Shown: positions 16,180 to 25,343, counted from the first letter of the stretch. The stretch is DNA of 33,903 nt from Verrucomicrobiota bacterium (GCA_037139415.1 JBAXGN010000074.1:1-33903); one strand, 5' to 3'. The notes: a model not told the origin generated them from the letters alone. Translations and numbers: made by a program.

Positions 16180-17970
16180 ATGGAAAACGTGCTGGCCATA
16201 TCCAATCGCTCGATGACGATACGGGTTGCGTGCGAGCTGCAGGTCGTGCGTGGCCTTTGCCGGAAGGTGCGTGAATTTCTGGCGGATGCCGGGCTCAGTG
16301 CGGACGAACTCAACCCTTGGGAACAGACCCTCGCTGAGGCCGTCAATAACGCTATCCTATACGCCCCGCCAGCTTCAAAAAACCTGCCGGTGCAAACCAA
16401 TATCACCGTAAGCCAGACCCTCGTTGAGGTGCGGATTAGTGATCACACCGCCGGGTTTGATTTTCCCCAAAACGCGGTGCTGCCAGAGCCGGATGCTGAA
16501 TCAGGACGCGGGCTGTTTATGATCCAAAGCCTGACGGACGAAGCGATTTACCTGCGCGGACGAGGTGAGAACTGCCTGGTGCTGAGGAAACACCGTAACC
16601 TTGGTTCCCGACTTTCAGAATCGGCTGATGACTCCCGCCAGGAACTTGAGGAAACTCGCCACACATTGGACTTGATGACCGAAGAATTGGCATCCTCCTA
16701 TGAGAGTTTGGCGGCGATTTTCCAATACAGCGCCGAGCTATCCACCAACGTCTCCTCGCACGACTTTACGCGTCGCTGGCTGGACCAGTTGCTGACCATT
16801 ATCGGGGCCGACTGGTATCTATTGCGGCTGTTGAGCCCGGACGGCAACCACCTGTGCGTGGCGGCGACGTCACTACCTGGCTGGCAAGAGCACGTGATTC
16901 CGCTTGCCTCCTCCCCGGACGCTCCCTGCCTGGAACAGCGGGCCATTCATCAGCACCGGGATGTATGGTTCGATGACGCCACGCCGTTGCATCATGCCGA
17001 CCCGCTGGCTACCGTCGGGCAACCGGCGAGCGGCTTTGCACACCCGATCGTCGTCAATGGAACTCCGGTCGGGGTGCTTACGGTGGCTTGCGGAACGGGA
17101 ACCCGCATGGCGGAAGCCGGCAACATCAATATTATCCATACGTTCGCGGATTTTTTGGGAATTCAGGTGCGCAATGCGCGATTTGCCGAGGAACAGGTAC
17201 GCACCCGATTGATGTCACGCGAGATGGAAATCGCCACGAATATCCAGCGCTCGCTCCTGCCCGAACGGATGCCGAATCTACGGGGATTTGGCATGGCTGG
17301 GCATTGCCGTAGCGCCCGCCAGGTGGGTGGTGATTATTACGACGCGATTGTCACCGGCGAAGGGCAATTGCTGCTCGTGGTGGCCGATGTCATGGGGAAA
17401 GGCCTTCCCGCCGCGATATTCGCCGCGATATTTCGCAGTCTGGTGCGGGCACGGTTGGATCTCGCGGCAAAGCCGGGAGAATTCCTGGTTTGGCTGAATC
17501 GCAACCTCGGCGCCGACGTAGGGCGGGTGGATATGTTCATCACGGCCCAACTCGCCTTTGTGGACTTGAACCAACGGCGGCTGCGCGTTGCCGGAGCTGG
17601 CCATCCACCGTTGCTGCTCGCGGGCCAGGATGGTTCCTGCGAGGCGCTTGAAAGCAGCGGTCCGCCACTCGGTGTGCTGATGCAAAAAGAGTACGGAGAT
17701 ACGGAACGGATCCTTCCGCACGGCGCCCAAGTATTCCTTTTCACCGATGGGCTAAGCGAGGCGCGCGACCCGGCAGGCGAACTGCTCGGCGTGCCCAGAC
17801 TGATCCACTGGTTGCAGGAGCAGGCATGCCGCCAGCAGCCGGTTGGGCAGACACAGCAAAACTTGCTCGCCATGCTGGAGCAATTTGAGCAGGGGACGCT
17901 ATCCGGGGATGACCAGGCGTTTGTCCTGCTGGCCGAGGAACCCGTAACTTCCACTAACCATGCCTCATAA
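16180..17970 (+). CDS. bifunctional HATPase kinase - GAF - PP2C (SpoIIE-type) phosphatase
   Basis: A 596-residue soluble regulator joining both enzymes of a partner switch. Residues 10-137 are an RsbW/SpoIIAB-like GHKL ATPase: N-box E53-A-V-N56-N57, G1-like D88-HTAG92 and G2 SGRG (108-111). A charged coiled coil (about 145-185) leads to a GAF-like sensor domain (about 190-340; GFAHPIVVNGTPVGVLTVAC). Residues 345-590 form a PP2C/SpoIIE phosphatase with the RSLLPERMP lead-in, metal-binding GGDYYD (383-388) and ADVMGKG (402-408), then FTDGLSEARD and a final GDDQAF. It should phosphorylate and dephosphorylate the STAS proteins encoded just before it, with the GAF ligand setting the balance. The arrangement recalls SypE, which controls syp polysaccharide in Vibrio fischeri through the STAS protein SypA, but SypE has a receiver where this protein has GAF. 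Confidence 0.92.
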   Translation: MENVLAISNRSMTIRVACELQVVRGLCRKVREFLADAGLSADELNPWEQTLAEAVNNAILYAPPASKNLPVQTNITVSQTLVEVRISDHTAGFDFPQNAVLPEPDAESGRGLFMIQSLTDEAIYLRGRGENCLVLRKHRNLGSRLSESADDSRQELEETRHTLDLMTEELASSYESLAAIFQYSAELSTNVSSHDFTRRWLDQLLTIIGADWYLLRLLSPDGNHLCVAATSLPGWQEHVIPLASSPDAPCLEQRAIHQHRDVWFDDATPLHHADPLATVGQPASGFAHPIVVNGTPVGVLTVACGTGTRMAEAGNINIIHTFADFLGIQVRNARFAEEQVRTRLMSREMEIATNIQRSLLPERMPNLRGFGMAGHCRSARQVGGDYYDAIVTGEGQLLLVVADVMGKGLPAAIFAAIFRSLVRARLDLAAKPGEFLVWLNRNLGADVGRVDMFITAQLAFVDLNQRRLRVAGAGHPPLLLAGQDGSCEALESSGPPLGVLMQKEYGDTERILPHGAQVFLFTDGLSEARDPAGELLGVPRLIHWLQEQACRQQPVGQTQQNLLAMLEQFEQGTLSGDDQAFVLLAEEPVTSTNHAS

Positions 17971-18331
17971 AATTCTCATCGCGGATGACGAACCGCACAT
18001 GTTGCGGTTAATCGAAGTCAGTTTAAGAAAAGGCGGATTTCAGATTGTTCAAGCCCGGGATGGCCGCGAGGCGGTGGCGGTTGCCATCCGGGAAAAACCG
18101 GACTTGGTGGTCATGGATCTCGTCATGCCTGAACTGGATGGTTTTGCCGCGTTGCGCGAACTAAAGCTCAACGCGGATACCGCCCACACGCCCGTCATCC
18201 TGTTAACGTCACGCGGCCAGGCCATCGTCCGCGAGGAAGCGGAACGCTCGGGGGCGGCGCTTTATCTGCAAAAGCCGTTTTCGCCTGCTCAATTACTCGT
18301 CGAGGCTAAACGGCTACTCGGGTTGGCCTGA
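17960..18331 (+). CDS. stand-alone receiver (CheY-like response regulator)
   Basis: A 123-residue single receiver domain. All conserved residues are present: acidic pair D9/D10, phospho-acceptor D53 in VVMDLVMPELDG, T83 in LLTSRG and K105 in LQKPFSP. No output domain is present, so it must act by protein contact. It overlaps the kinase-phosphatase gene by 11 bases, which argues for a shared function, for example as an input to the phosphatase. No histidine kinase is encoded in the window, so its phosphodonor is unknown. Confidence 0.93.
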   Translation: MPHKILIADDEPHMLRLIEVSLRKGGFQIVQARDGREAVAVAIREKPDLVVMDLVMPELDGFAALRELKLNADTAHTPVILLTSRGQAIVREEAERSGAALYLQKPFSPAQLLVEAKRLLGLA

Positions 18332-18391
18332 CCGGTTTACCGCCGCCAATCCATGCCGGACAGACATGATTAAAATACTGTATTTTTGACC

Positions 18392-19579
18392 ATGAAACCA
18401 TTTCTTCCAATTTTCATCATGATTGATGCCATGGGGTGGGAAATTTTGCAGGCGAATCGGTTTGCCACGGATTTCCTGCCGACGCGCAAGCGTTTGGACT
18501 CGGTCTTTGGCTACAGTTCCACCTGCGTGCCGTCCATCCTCAGCGGGCATTGGCCCGATGAGCACCGAAATTGGTGCTACTTTGTGCATGATCCAGCCCA
18601 CTCGCCCTTTCACAATCTTCGCTGGCTGCGCTGGTTGCCGACCGCCATCACCGGCCGGCGGATATTTCGTCGTTGGCTTACAAAATTGGTGAAGCGGCAA
18701 CTTGGTTTCCGCGGTTACTTCGACCTTTACAACATCCCTTTCCACCACATTGATCGTTACGACTTTACCGAGAAAAAAAGTCCGCTCCAACCCGGCGGCA
18801 TGAATCGCGGTGGCAACATCTTTGATCTCCTGGTGGCGCAGGGGACGCCCTACTTTGTGAGCGATCCGGCGAAGACGGAGGAGCAGAATCGCGATGCGCT
18901 GGCCGCCCGGTTGCGCAACGGCGACGTGGACTTCGCGTTCATGTATTGGGCGGGGCTTGACGGATTGCTCCACAACGTCGGCAACGACTCGCCGAAGGTG
19001 CAGGAGAAATTGAGCGTTTACGAACAGTGGATCCAGCAGCTTCTCGCCATCGCGCGGGAACAGTATGCGGAAGTGCAACTCTACGTCTTCAGCGACCACG
19101 GCATGGCGAATTGCGACGTGCATCTCGATCTCAAATCACGCATTGATAAATTGCCTGTGCGGGTGCAACACGACTATGCGGTGGTCTATGACTCCACCAT
19201 GGCGCGCTTCTGGTTCTTCAATGAGCACGCCCGTCAACTGATCACCACCGAACTGCGCCAGACGCCCCAGGGGCGCATCATCCCCGATGCGGAGCTGCAA
19301 AGTCTTCACACGCTCTTTCCCGACCGCTATTTTGGCGAACTGATCTTCCTGGTGCAGGAAGGTGTGCTCATCGTGCCGAGCCACATGGGTGAACGCCCGA
19401 TCCGGGCCATGCATGGGTATCACCCTTCCGATAAGCACAGCTACGCGAGCCTGCTGACGAATCAACCGGGGATTCCGGATAATATTACCGCTATTCCGCA
19501 CATCGGCGACCTGATGAAGGATGCCGCGTATATTACCAAGCAACGCAATCATCCACCCACTTTATCCCTGCACGCATGA
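18392..19579 (+). CDS. alkaline-phosphatase-superfamily phosphodiesterase-like protein
   Basis: A 395-residue enzyme from the ATG at 18392; the frame also contains a TTG at 18386. Metal-binding features of type I phosphodiesterase/nucleotide pyrophosphatase enzymes are seen: D12 in FIMIDAMGW, a likely threonine nucleophile T44 in YSSTCVPSILSGHWPDEH, the FSDHGM motif and a late HGYHPSD. No signal peptide or membrane anchor is apparent, so it appears cytoplasmic. It could hydrolyse a nucleotide sugar, a lipid-linked phosphate or a phosphodiester decoration of the glycan; the substrate is not evident. It follows the receiver after a 60-base gap and overlaps the methyltransferase gene by 4 bases. 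Confidence 0.85.
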   Translation: MKPFLPIFIMIDAMGWEILQANRFATDFLPTRKRLDSVFGYSSTCVPSILSGHWPDEHRNWCYFVHDPAHSPFHNLRWLRWLPTAITGRRIFRRWLTKLVKRQLGFRGYFDLYNIPFHHIDRYDFTEKKSPLQPGGMNRGGNIFDLLVAQGTPYFVSDPAKTEEQNRDALAARLRNGDVDFAFMYWAGLDGLLHNVGNDSPKVQEKLSVYEQWIQQLLAIAREQYAEVQLYVFSDHGMANCDVHLDLKSRIDKLPVRVQHDYAVVYDSTMARFWFFNEHARQLITTELRQTPQGRIIPDAELQSLHTLFPDRYFGELIFLVQEGVLIVPSHMGERPIRAMHGYHPSDKHSYASLLTNQPGIPDNITAIPHIGDLMKDAAYITKQRNHPPTLSLHA

Positions 19580-20337
19580 CCATGATTACTTCCACGGAAC
19601 AGCCCACTCTCTTTGAACGCACACTGCTCTTTCAACTGTGGACGGATTTTCGTACTCGGTGGCGGTTTAAGTTCACCCTGCCGCGAGTCCGCACCGTCAC
19701 GTTGGAAGGCGTGGAACTCGACGTCTCGATGCTGTCGTCGTTGATGAAGAATAATCTCCTGCTTGGGCGCTACGAAGTGCAGGAGCGCATGCTCACGCAG
19801 CAGGTTTTGACGCGCGACGATACCGTGCTCGAAATTGGCGGTGCCATTGGCTTCATTGGTTTGTTCTGCCAGACGCGCCTCGGGATTACGCGTTATACGA
19901 CAGTTGAGGCAAATCCAGGCACCGTCGAACTGCTGAAGCGGAATTACGCGCTTAACCAGCGGGTGCCGGTCGTCTGGAATATGGCGCTTGCCGCCGCGGA
20001 TGGCGAAGTCACGTTAAACATCGGCAACGAGTTCTGGGAGAATTCGCTGGTCGCCGGCGCGAACAGTGGGCGCTCGGTGCGCGTCCCGGCCGCGAGCCTG
20101 GCCAGTCTGGTCGGTCGCCTGGATTACGCCCCGACGGCCCTCATCGTGGACATCGAGGGTGCCGAGCAATTTGTGGACTTCCGCCAAGTGCCGCCCAGCG
20201 TGAAAAAAGTCATCATCGAGTTGCACCCGCACTGCATCGGCCACGCCAAGACGTATCAAATAGTCGCTGACTTTGTGAACCTCGGTTTTCACGTAGAACG
20301 CGAAGAGGGGGGAACATTTCTCTTCCTGCGCCCATGA
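19576..20337 (+). CDS. FkbM-family methyltransferase
   Basis: A 253-residue SAM-dependent O-methyltransferase-like protein. The SAM-binding motif I is VLEIGGAIGFIGLF, a slightly varied E.G...G. The following acidic strand reads YTTVEANPGTVELLKRNYALN. The family's C-terminal DIEGAE motif is present (LIVDIEGAEQFV), and a later ELHPH segment is typical of FkbM proteins. FkbM members methylate hydroxyl groups in antibiotics and in glycans; within an EPS locus, methylation of a sugar residue is the natural guess. The start is the ATG that overlaps the previous stop by 4 bases, although an in-frame ATG at 19582 exists. It ends in a 4-base overlap with the next GT4. Confidence 0.9.
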   Translation: MTMITSTEQPTLFERTLLFQLWTDFRTRWRFKFTLPRVRTVTLEGVELDVSMLSSLMKNNLLLGRYEVQERMLTQQVLTRDDTVLEIGGAIGFIGLFCQTRLGITRYTTVEANPGTVELLKRNYALNQRVPVVWNMALAAADGEVTLNIGNEFWENSLVAGANSGRSVRVPAASLASLVGRLDYAPTALIVDIEGAEQFVDFRQVPPSVKKVIIELHPHCIGHAKTYQIVADFVNLGFHVEREEGGTFLFLRP

Positions 20338-21620
20338 GGGAGACCCTGAATAACCGTATCGTGCATGTGCCCCGGCGTTTTGTGGCCGAAGAATGGGGCG
20401 GGACCGAAACCGTTATTCTGGAAATTTCCCGGCAGCAGCAACAAGCCGGGGAGAGCCCCGAAATTCTCACGTCCATGGCCTTGGCCAAGCGACGGGAGGA
20501 AGAGATTGGCGGAGTGCCGGTAAGACGTTTTTCCTATTCGTATCCCTACTTCGGCCTGAGCCAGGCGGACCGCGCAGCGATGGACAAGAAAGGCGGTAAC
20601 TTGCTTTCGCTTTCCTTGTTCGCCTCGCTGCTCACGCGGCCGAACGTCCGGCTTTTCCACGCTCATACTCTCAAGCGGCTTGGCGGCGAAGTGCTCACCG
20701 CCGCGCGGTTGCGCCGGAAACCGTTTGTGGTGTCGTTGCACGGCGGGGTGTTCGATGTGCCCTCTGCCGAACTCCAACAGTTGATCGCACCCATCCAAGG
20801 CAAACTGGAATGGGGCAGGATTTTCGGCGCGGTCTTCGGCTCGCGGCGGGTTCTGGAATCGGCAGACCAGGTGATTTGCGTGGGCCAGAGCGAAACAGCC
20901 AAAGCGGCGGAGCAAATCGGCCACGACCGCGTCGCTTACCTGCCCAATGGTGTGGATTGCACAAAGTTTGCGACGGGGGACGGTGTGGACTTCCGTCGCA
21001 AGCACAGTATTCCGGCTGGCGCGTTGCTAGTGCTCAACATCAGCCGCATTGACGCCCAAAAGAACCAAAGGCTGCTGCTCGAGGCGTTCGCCTGTTTCCG
21101 CGCCCGGCAGGCAAACGCATTTCTGGTGTTGATCGGTCCGGAAACGCAACCGGAGTACGCCGCCAGCCTCCGCGAATTCATTGCCACCAGCAATCTTGGC
21201 GACTGCGTGCGGATGCTGCCCGGTTTGCGCAATGACAGTGCCGATCTGGTTAATGCCTATCACGCCAGCGATGTATTTGTGCTGCCCTCACGGCACGAGC
21301 CGTTTGGCATCGTGGTCCTTGAGGCGTGGAGTGCGGGGCGTCCGGTCATCGTGAATCACGTCGGCGGTCTTAAAGCGCTCGTGCGTCATGGGGGAAATGG
21401 CTTGTTCATCAATCCAGCCTCCGAAGCGACGACGCTGGACCTGGCCGAGCAACTCCAATTGCTCGCCACCGCACCTGCCTTGCGCCAGAAACTCGGCCAC
21501 GCCGGACGGGACGAAGCCCGCTCGCACTATGACTGGAGTCGGATCGCGCAGAAACTCGAAGATCTTTACCAGGCAGCGGAGCGTCATGCCGCGTGTCGTT
21601 ACGGACGGAGGTCTGCATGA
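20334..21620 (+). CDS. glycosyltransferase family 4
   Basis: A 428-residue GT-B sugar transferase. The N-terminal Rossmann half includes FHAHTLKRLGGE and VVSLHGGVFDVPS. The donor domain starts at LLVLNISRIDAQKNQRLLLE and holds the EX7E pair in RHEPFGIVVLEAWSAGRP. There is no membrane anchor. It begins in a 4-base overlap with the methyltransferase and ends in a 4-base overlap with the flippase gene, whose Shine-Dalgarno (GGAGG, 21607-21611) lies inside this coding region. It presumably adds one sugar of the repeat unit; which one is unknown. Confidence 0.9.
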   Translation: MRETLNNRIVHVPRRFVAEEWGGTETVILEISRQQQQAGESPEILTSMALAKRREEEIGGVPVRRFSYSYPYFGLSQADRAAMDKKGGNLLSLSLFASLLTRPNVRLFHAHTLKRLGGEVLTAARLRRKPFVVSLHGGVFDVPSAELQQLIAPIQGKLEWGRIFGAVFGSRRVLESADQVICVGQSETAKAAEQIGHDRVAYLPNGVDCTKFATGDGVDFRRKHSIPAGALLVLNISRIDAQKNQRLLLEAFACFRARQANAFLVLIGPETQPEYAASLREFIATSNLGDCVRMLPGLRNDSADLVNAYHASDVFVLPSRHEPFGIVVLEAWSAGRPVIVNHVGGLKALVRHGGNGLFINPASEATTLDLAEQLQLLATAPALRQKLGHAGRDEARSHYDWSRIAQKLEDLYQAAERHAACRYGRRSA

Positions 21621-23179
21621 ACTACGCGGAGGTGAAGCGCAACATTTGGAGTAACTCGATCTCAAACTATATCCGCACGGTGGTCGGCATGGCCGTGGGA
21701 TTACTCACGTTTCGCATGCTCTACCAGGCGCTTAACAAGGAACAGTTCGGCTTCTGGTCGCTGCTCTGGAGCGTGTTTGGCTACGGCATTCTGCTCGACT
21801 TTGGGTTTGGCTTCGCCGCGCAGAAGCGGGTCGCCGAGTTGTCAGTCAAACAGGATTGGGCCAAGCTTAGCCGCGTGTTGAGCACCATTCTTTTCTTCTA
21901 CACCGGCGTGGCCGTATTCATCGCGCTGATCGTCCTGGTTGGTTCGACGCACATTGTGGGCTGGTTTGGGGTGTCCCCTCAGAATGCGGAAGAGTTCCGG
22001 CGCATCCTCGTGGTCTTCTTTGTCGGGATTGGCATTGCTTTTCCGATGGGCATCTTTCCGGAAATTCTCCGCGGCCAGCAACGCATCCGCCTCGTCAACA
22101 ACCTCATCTCCGCCGCGCTCGTGCTGCGCCTCGGGTTGATCGCCTGCGCGGTCTGGTACAAGTGGAGTTTCATGGCGGTGATGTTCATTGCACTGGTCTT
22201 TGCACTCATACCAGATTGTCTGGCCGCCTTGCTCGCGCTGCGGTGGATGCCGGCCGTGCGACTGAGCCCGCGTCTATTTTCGCCCGCATTGATGCGCGAG
22301 ACCATGTCATTTTCCATCTTTGCCTATCTTGGCACGGCCACGAATATCGTGCTGGGAAAGACCGATCAACTGGTGCTTGGCGCGACGCTTTCGATTAGCG
22401 CGGTGGCGTTATACCAGGCCGGTGCCAAGATTGCCGAGGTTTTCAGCCAGTTTACCCGACAGGTACAGGATACGCTTTCGCCCGCCGCCGCGCACCTGCA
22501 TGCCATCGGCGACCGTGCGGCCCTGAGCGACCTGCTCGTGAACAGTATGCGCTGGAGCGTGCTCATCGCCACACCGTTGTATTTGCTCTGCGCGTTTTAT
22601 CTCGATGAATTGCTGCAACTACTCACCGGCGACCGGCTCATCGCCCGTGAGACCTACCTGGTCGGTCAGGTGTTGCTGCTATGGTTTTATACCACCATCC
22701 TCACGCACAGCGTATCGAAACGCATCTTCATGATGTGCGGCCACGAGCGCCGCCTGCTTTGGCTTGGGCTGGGTGAGGCGATCGCCAATCTGGCGCTCAG
22801 CGTTACGCTCGTCCTCATTTTCCGTAACGTCGCCGCGGTGGCAGTTGGCTCACTTATTCCCACCCTTTACTTCGGCTGGGTGCATCTCTGGCCGTGGATG
22901 GCGCGCGAGGCTGGAATGCGCGGGTGGCAACTTTTCTCGCGCACGGTGTTGCCGTCGTGGGCGGCCTGCGTGCCGATGCTGGTGGTGCTGGTCGCATTTC
23001 AGTTTGTAACGCTGGCCCCCGGCGGCAAGGCAGTGGTGGCAATGTTCATTGAGTCAGCGATCGCCGGGCTGGTCGCGTTGGTGGGTCTTTGGCGCATCGC
23101 CCTGAATGTAAACGAGCGGGAACAGCTTGCCGTGAAATTTTTCGCAAAATTCCCGCGGCTGCGGAAACAACCGGTATGA
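21617..23179 (+). CDS. wzx: Wzx-type polysaccharide flippase (MOP superfamily)
   Basis: A 520-residue polytopic membrane protein with twelve or more hydrophobic helices, fitting lipid-linked oligosaccharide flippases. The start is the ATG at 21617 with a strong Shine-Dalgarno GGAGG at 21607-21611; the longer frame from 21593 would overlap the GT4 by more. Characteristic features are the N-terminal NIWSNSISNYIRTVVGMAVG, a mid-protein GKTDQLVLGATLSISAVALY segment and basic loops between helices. It would move the undecaprenyl-linked repeat unit to the periplasmic face for the ligase/polymerase-like protein. Sequence alone does not separate Wzx from related PST transporters, but the context supports the flippase call. 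Confidence 0.85.
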   Translation: MNYAEVKRNIWSNSISNYIRTVVGMAVGLLTFRMLYQALNKEQFGFWSLLWSVFGYGILLDFGFGFAAQKRVAELSVKQDWAKLSRVLSTILFFYTGVAVFIALIVLVGSTHIVGWFGVSPQNAEEFRRILVVFFVGIGIAFPMGIFPEILRGQQRIRLVNNLISAALVLRLGLIACAVWYKWSFMAVMFIALVFALIPDCLAALLALRWMPAVRLSPRLFSPALMRETMSFSIFAYLGTATNIVLGKTDQLVLGATLSISAVALYQAGAKIAEVFSQFTRQVQDTLSPAAAHLHAIGDRAALSDLLVNSMRWSVLIATPLYLLCAFYLDELLQLLTGDRLIARETYLVGQVLLLWFYTTILTHSVSKRIFMMCGHERRLLWLGLGEAIANLALSVTLVLIFRNVAAVAVGSLIPTLYFGWVHLWPWMAREAGMRGWQLFSRTVLPSWAACVPMLVVLVAFQFVTLAPGGKAVVAMFIESAIAGLVALVGLWRIALNVNEREQLAVKFFAKFPRLRKQPV

Positions 23180-24051
23180 GTACTCCCATCGTCAGTATCA
23201 TCATGCGCAGCTACAACGAGGCTTGGGCCTTGAAGGAAACACTGCCCGCCCTTCAAGCCCAGGAATACCGGAACTGGGAGTTGATCGTCATTGATAGCGG
23301 CAGCACGGATGGCTCCCAGGAACTTATCCGCGCCGTTCAACCCGCGCATTTCATTCAAATCACTCCGCAGGAATACAACCCCAGCCGCGTGATGAATCAG
23401 GGGATGCGCCTCGCACAGTCCGAGTTTGGCATCTTCCTTAATGCCGATGCTACGCCGCAGGGAACTCACTGGTTACAGCCCTTGGTGGGGACACTCCAAA
23501 ACTGCCGGGTTGCCGCCTGTTTCGGACGTCAGATTCCCCGTCCGGATTGTCAGGCGGTATTCGCCTGTGACTATGAACGCTGTTTTGGTCCAAACCGTGA
23601 ATCCGTCAACTGGGAACATTTCTTCAGCATGGTTAGCAGCGGTCTGCGCAAAGATGCGTGGGCTAAGCGCGGGTTCCGCGAGGACCTGCAATACGCCGAG
23701 GACGACGAATACACGCGCTGGTGCAAGGCCCAGGGTTATGAGGTGGTTTACGTGCCGACGTCGGTGGTCATGCACTCGCACAACTACACGCCGCAGCAAG
23801 CCTGGAAACGCAGCTTTGGCGACGCCCGGGCCCATGGTAAATCATGGTCCGGCCGCCCGGGGGAATTCAATTGGTTGAAGACGGTCGCATTCGGCTGGCT
23901 GAGCGATGTGCTTCACGACGCCAAATTCTGTGCCCAAACGCGACGCCTGCGCGAGCTTCCGCACGCCGCCCGCATACGCTGGCAGCAGCGGTGTGGCAAG
24001 CTGGCCGGGTTCCGTCAGGGCTGGGCTGAGGCCAATGGAGGTGAACGATGA
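23176..24051 (+). CDS. glycosyltransferase family 2
   Basis: A 291-residue GT-A enzyme from the ATG at 23176, which overlaps the flippase stop by 4 bases; the frame is open to 23089 but would run into the flippase. Motifs in order are VSIIMRSYNEAWALKETLPAL, VIDSGSTDGSQEL, the metal-binding region FLNADATPQ and the acidic YAEDDEYTRWCKAQG. Its C-terminus (HSHNYTPQQAWKRSFGDARAHG) resembles rhamnosyltransferase-like GT2 enzymes. No membrane helix is seen. It probably transfers one sugar in the repeat unit. The next gene's Shine-Dalgarno (GGAGGTG, 24038-24044) lies in its last codons. Confidence 0.9.
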   Translation: MSTPIVSIIMRSYNEAWALKETLPALQAQEYRNWELIVIDSGSTDGSQELIRAVQPAHFIQITPQEYNPSRVMNQGMRLAQSEFGIFLNADATPQGTHWLQPLVGTLQNCRVAACFGRQIPRPDCQAVFACDYERCFGPNRESVNWEHFFSMVSSGLRKDAWAKRGFREDLQYAEDDEYTRWCKAQGYEVVYVPTSVVMHSHNYTPQQAWKRSFGDARAHGKSWSGRPGEFNWLKTVAFGWLSDVLHDAKFCAQTRRLRELPHAARIRWQQRCGKLAGFRQGWAEANGGER

Positions 24052-25307
24052 GAATCCTGACCGTATCCAATCTCTATCCACCCCACTACGTGGGCGGCTA
24101 TGAGCTGATCTGCTCAACCATGGTGCAAGCGCTGCGCGCTCGCGGTCACACCGTTCAAGTGCTGACGTCCAATCACGGGGGCGAAGCGGCGGCCACCATT
24201 TCAGGCGAGCAAGGAGTGACGCGCACCTTGCGCATTCACGGTTTTTTTGGTCATCCATGGCTCGGCATTCGCAAACTACGCGAATTGGAATGGCATAATA
24301 ACTGCCAGTTGCGTGAAGCCGTGGCTGGCGTTAAACCTGAGGTTGTTTACGTTTGGAATCTTGGCGGCCTCTCGAAATCCCTTTGCCTCACCCTTCAAAA
24401 TCTGGGTGTGCCGGTTGTTTATTCGGTCTTCGACCACTGGATTGCGCGCAGTCTGGTCGCGGACGTATGGCTCGACTGGTGGAATCGGGAACACCTAACT
24501 CACGCCGCCCGCTTGATGCGTTACTGGTGGACCCTTACGGGTGCGCGGCGGCGTTGGAGCCGGGTTGCGCCAACGAATTCCGTTCGCGACATTCGGTTCC
24601 CCCGCATCCATTTTTGCAGCCGCGCGCTCCGCGAGATAACCGTTGCGAAAGGATATGCCGTCCAACATGGCGAAGTCATTTACAGCCCAGTTGATACCGC
24701 CCGATTTGATGGTCAGCCAGCTCCCGCTTCACAAGCGTTGCGCAAGCTGCTGTACGTCGGCCGACTGGCAGAAGATAAAGGCGTGATGACGGCGCTCAAA
24801 GCCATGGCCACAGTGCAGGGCAAATTTCCCGGCGAGCTGCACATCTGCGGCAAAGGTGACGCCGAGTACACCGCCATGCTGACAAGGTTCGTCGAACAGC
24901 ATCGCCTCCCGGTTTTCTTTCACACCGCAACTGCCGCCGATATGCCAGCGGTCTATCATAAGCACGATGCGCTGCTCTTCACTTCCGAATGGGAAGAACC
25001 GTTTGCGCTCACTCCACTCGAGGCCATGGCCAGTGGACTCCCGGTCATCGGGACTACGACCGGCGGCAGCAAGGAACTGTTCGTTCATGGCGACAATGCC
25101 TTGACCTACCGTGCCGGTGATGCGGATGAACTCGCCACGCGCATCCTTGAACTGGCGGCCGATCCGATCCGCCGACTGCGGCTCGCGACCCATGGCCATA
25201 CCGAAGTACGCTCCCGGTTTGCTGAACCGGTCATCGTTAGCCAAATTGAAAACTATCTTTTAGCAAGCGTTAGCGCTACCGTTTCCCGAACGGCAGCCAC
25301 AGTTTAA
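24048..25307 (+). CDS. glycosyltransferase family 4
   Basis: A 419-residue GT-B sugar transferase. The start (MRILTVSNLYPPHYVGGYE) is a textbook GT4 opening with the glycine-rich acceptor loop. The donor half contains LRKLLYVGRLAEDKGVMTALKAMA and the EX7E pair in WEEPFALTPLEAMASGLP, followed by TTTGGSKELF. The start overlaps the GT2 stop by 4 bases and is preceded by an excellent Shine-Dalgarno (GGAGGTG at 24038-24044). It is the last gene of the run before an intergenic gap with a sigma-54 promoter. Specificity is unknown. Confidence 0.9.
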   Translation: MRILTVSNLYPPHYVGGYELICSTMVQALRARGHTVQVLTSNHGGEAAATISGEQGVTRTLRIHGFFGHPWLGIRKLRELEWHNNCQLREAVAGVKPEVVYVWNLGGLSKSLCLTLQNLGVPVVYSVFDHWIARSLVADVWLDWWNREHLTHAARLMRYWWTLTGARRRWSRVAPTNSVRDIRFPRIHFCSRALREITVAKGYAVQHGEVIYSPVDTARFDGQPAPASQALRKLLYVGRLAEDKGVMTALKAMATVQGKFPGELHICGKGDAEYTAMLTRFVEQHRLPVFFHTATAADMPAVYHKHDALLFTSEWEEPFALTPLEAMASGLPVIGTTTGGSKELFVHGDNALTYRAGDADELATRILELAADPIRRLRLATHGHTEVRSRFAEPVIVSQIENYLLASVSATVSRTAATV

Positions 25308-25343
25308 TCGGCGCAAATGAATGAGACACGCTTGCGGTTTAGG

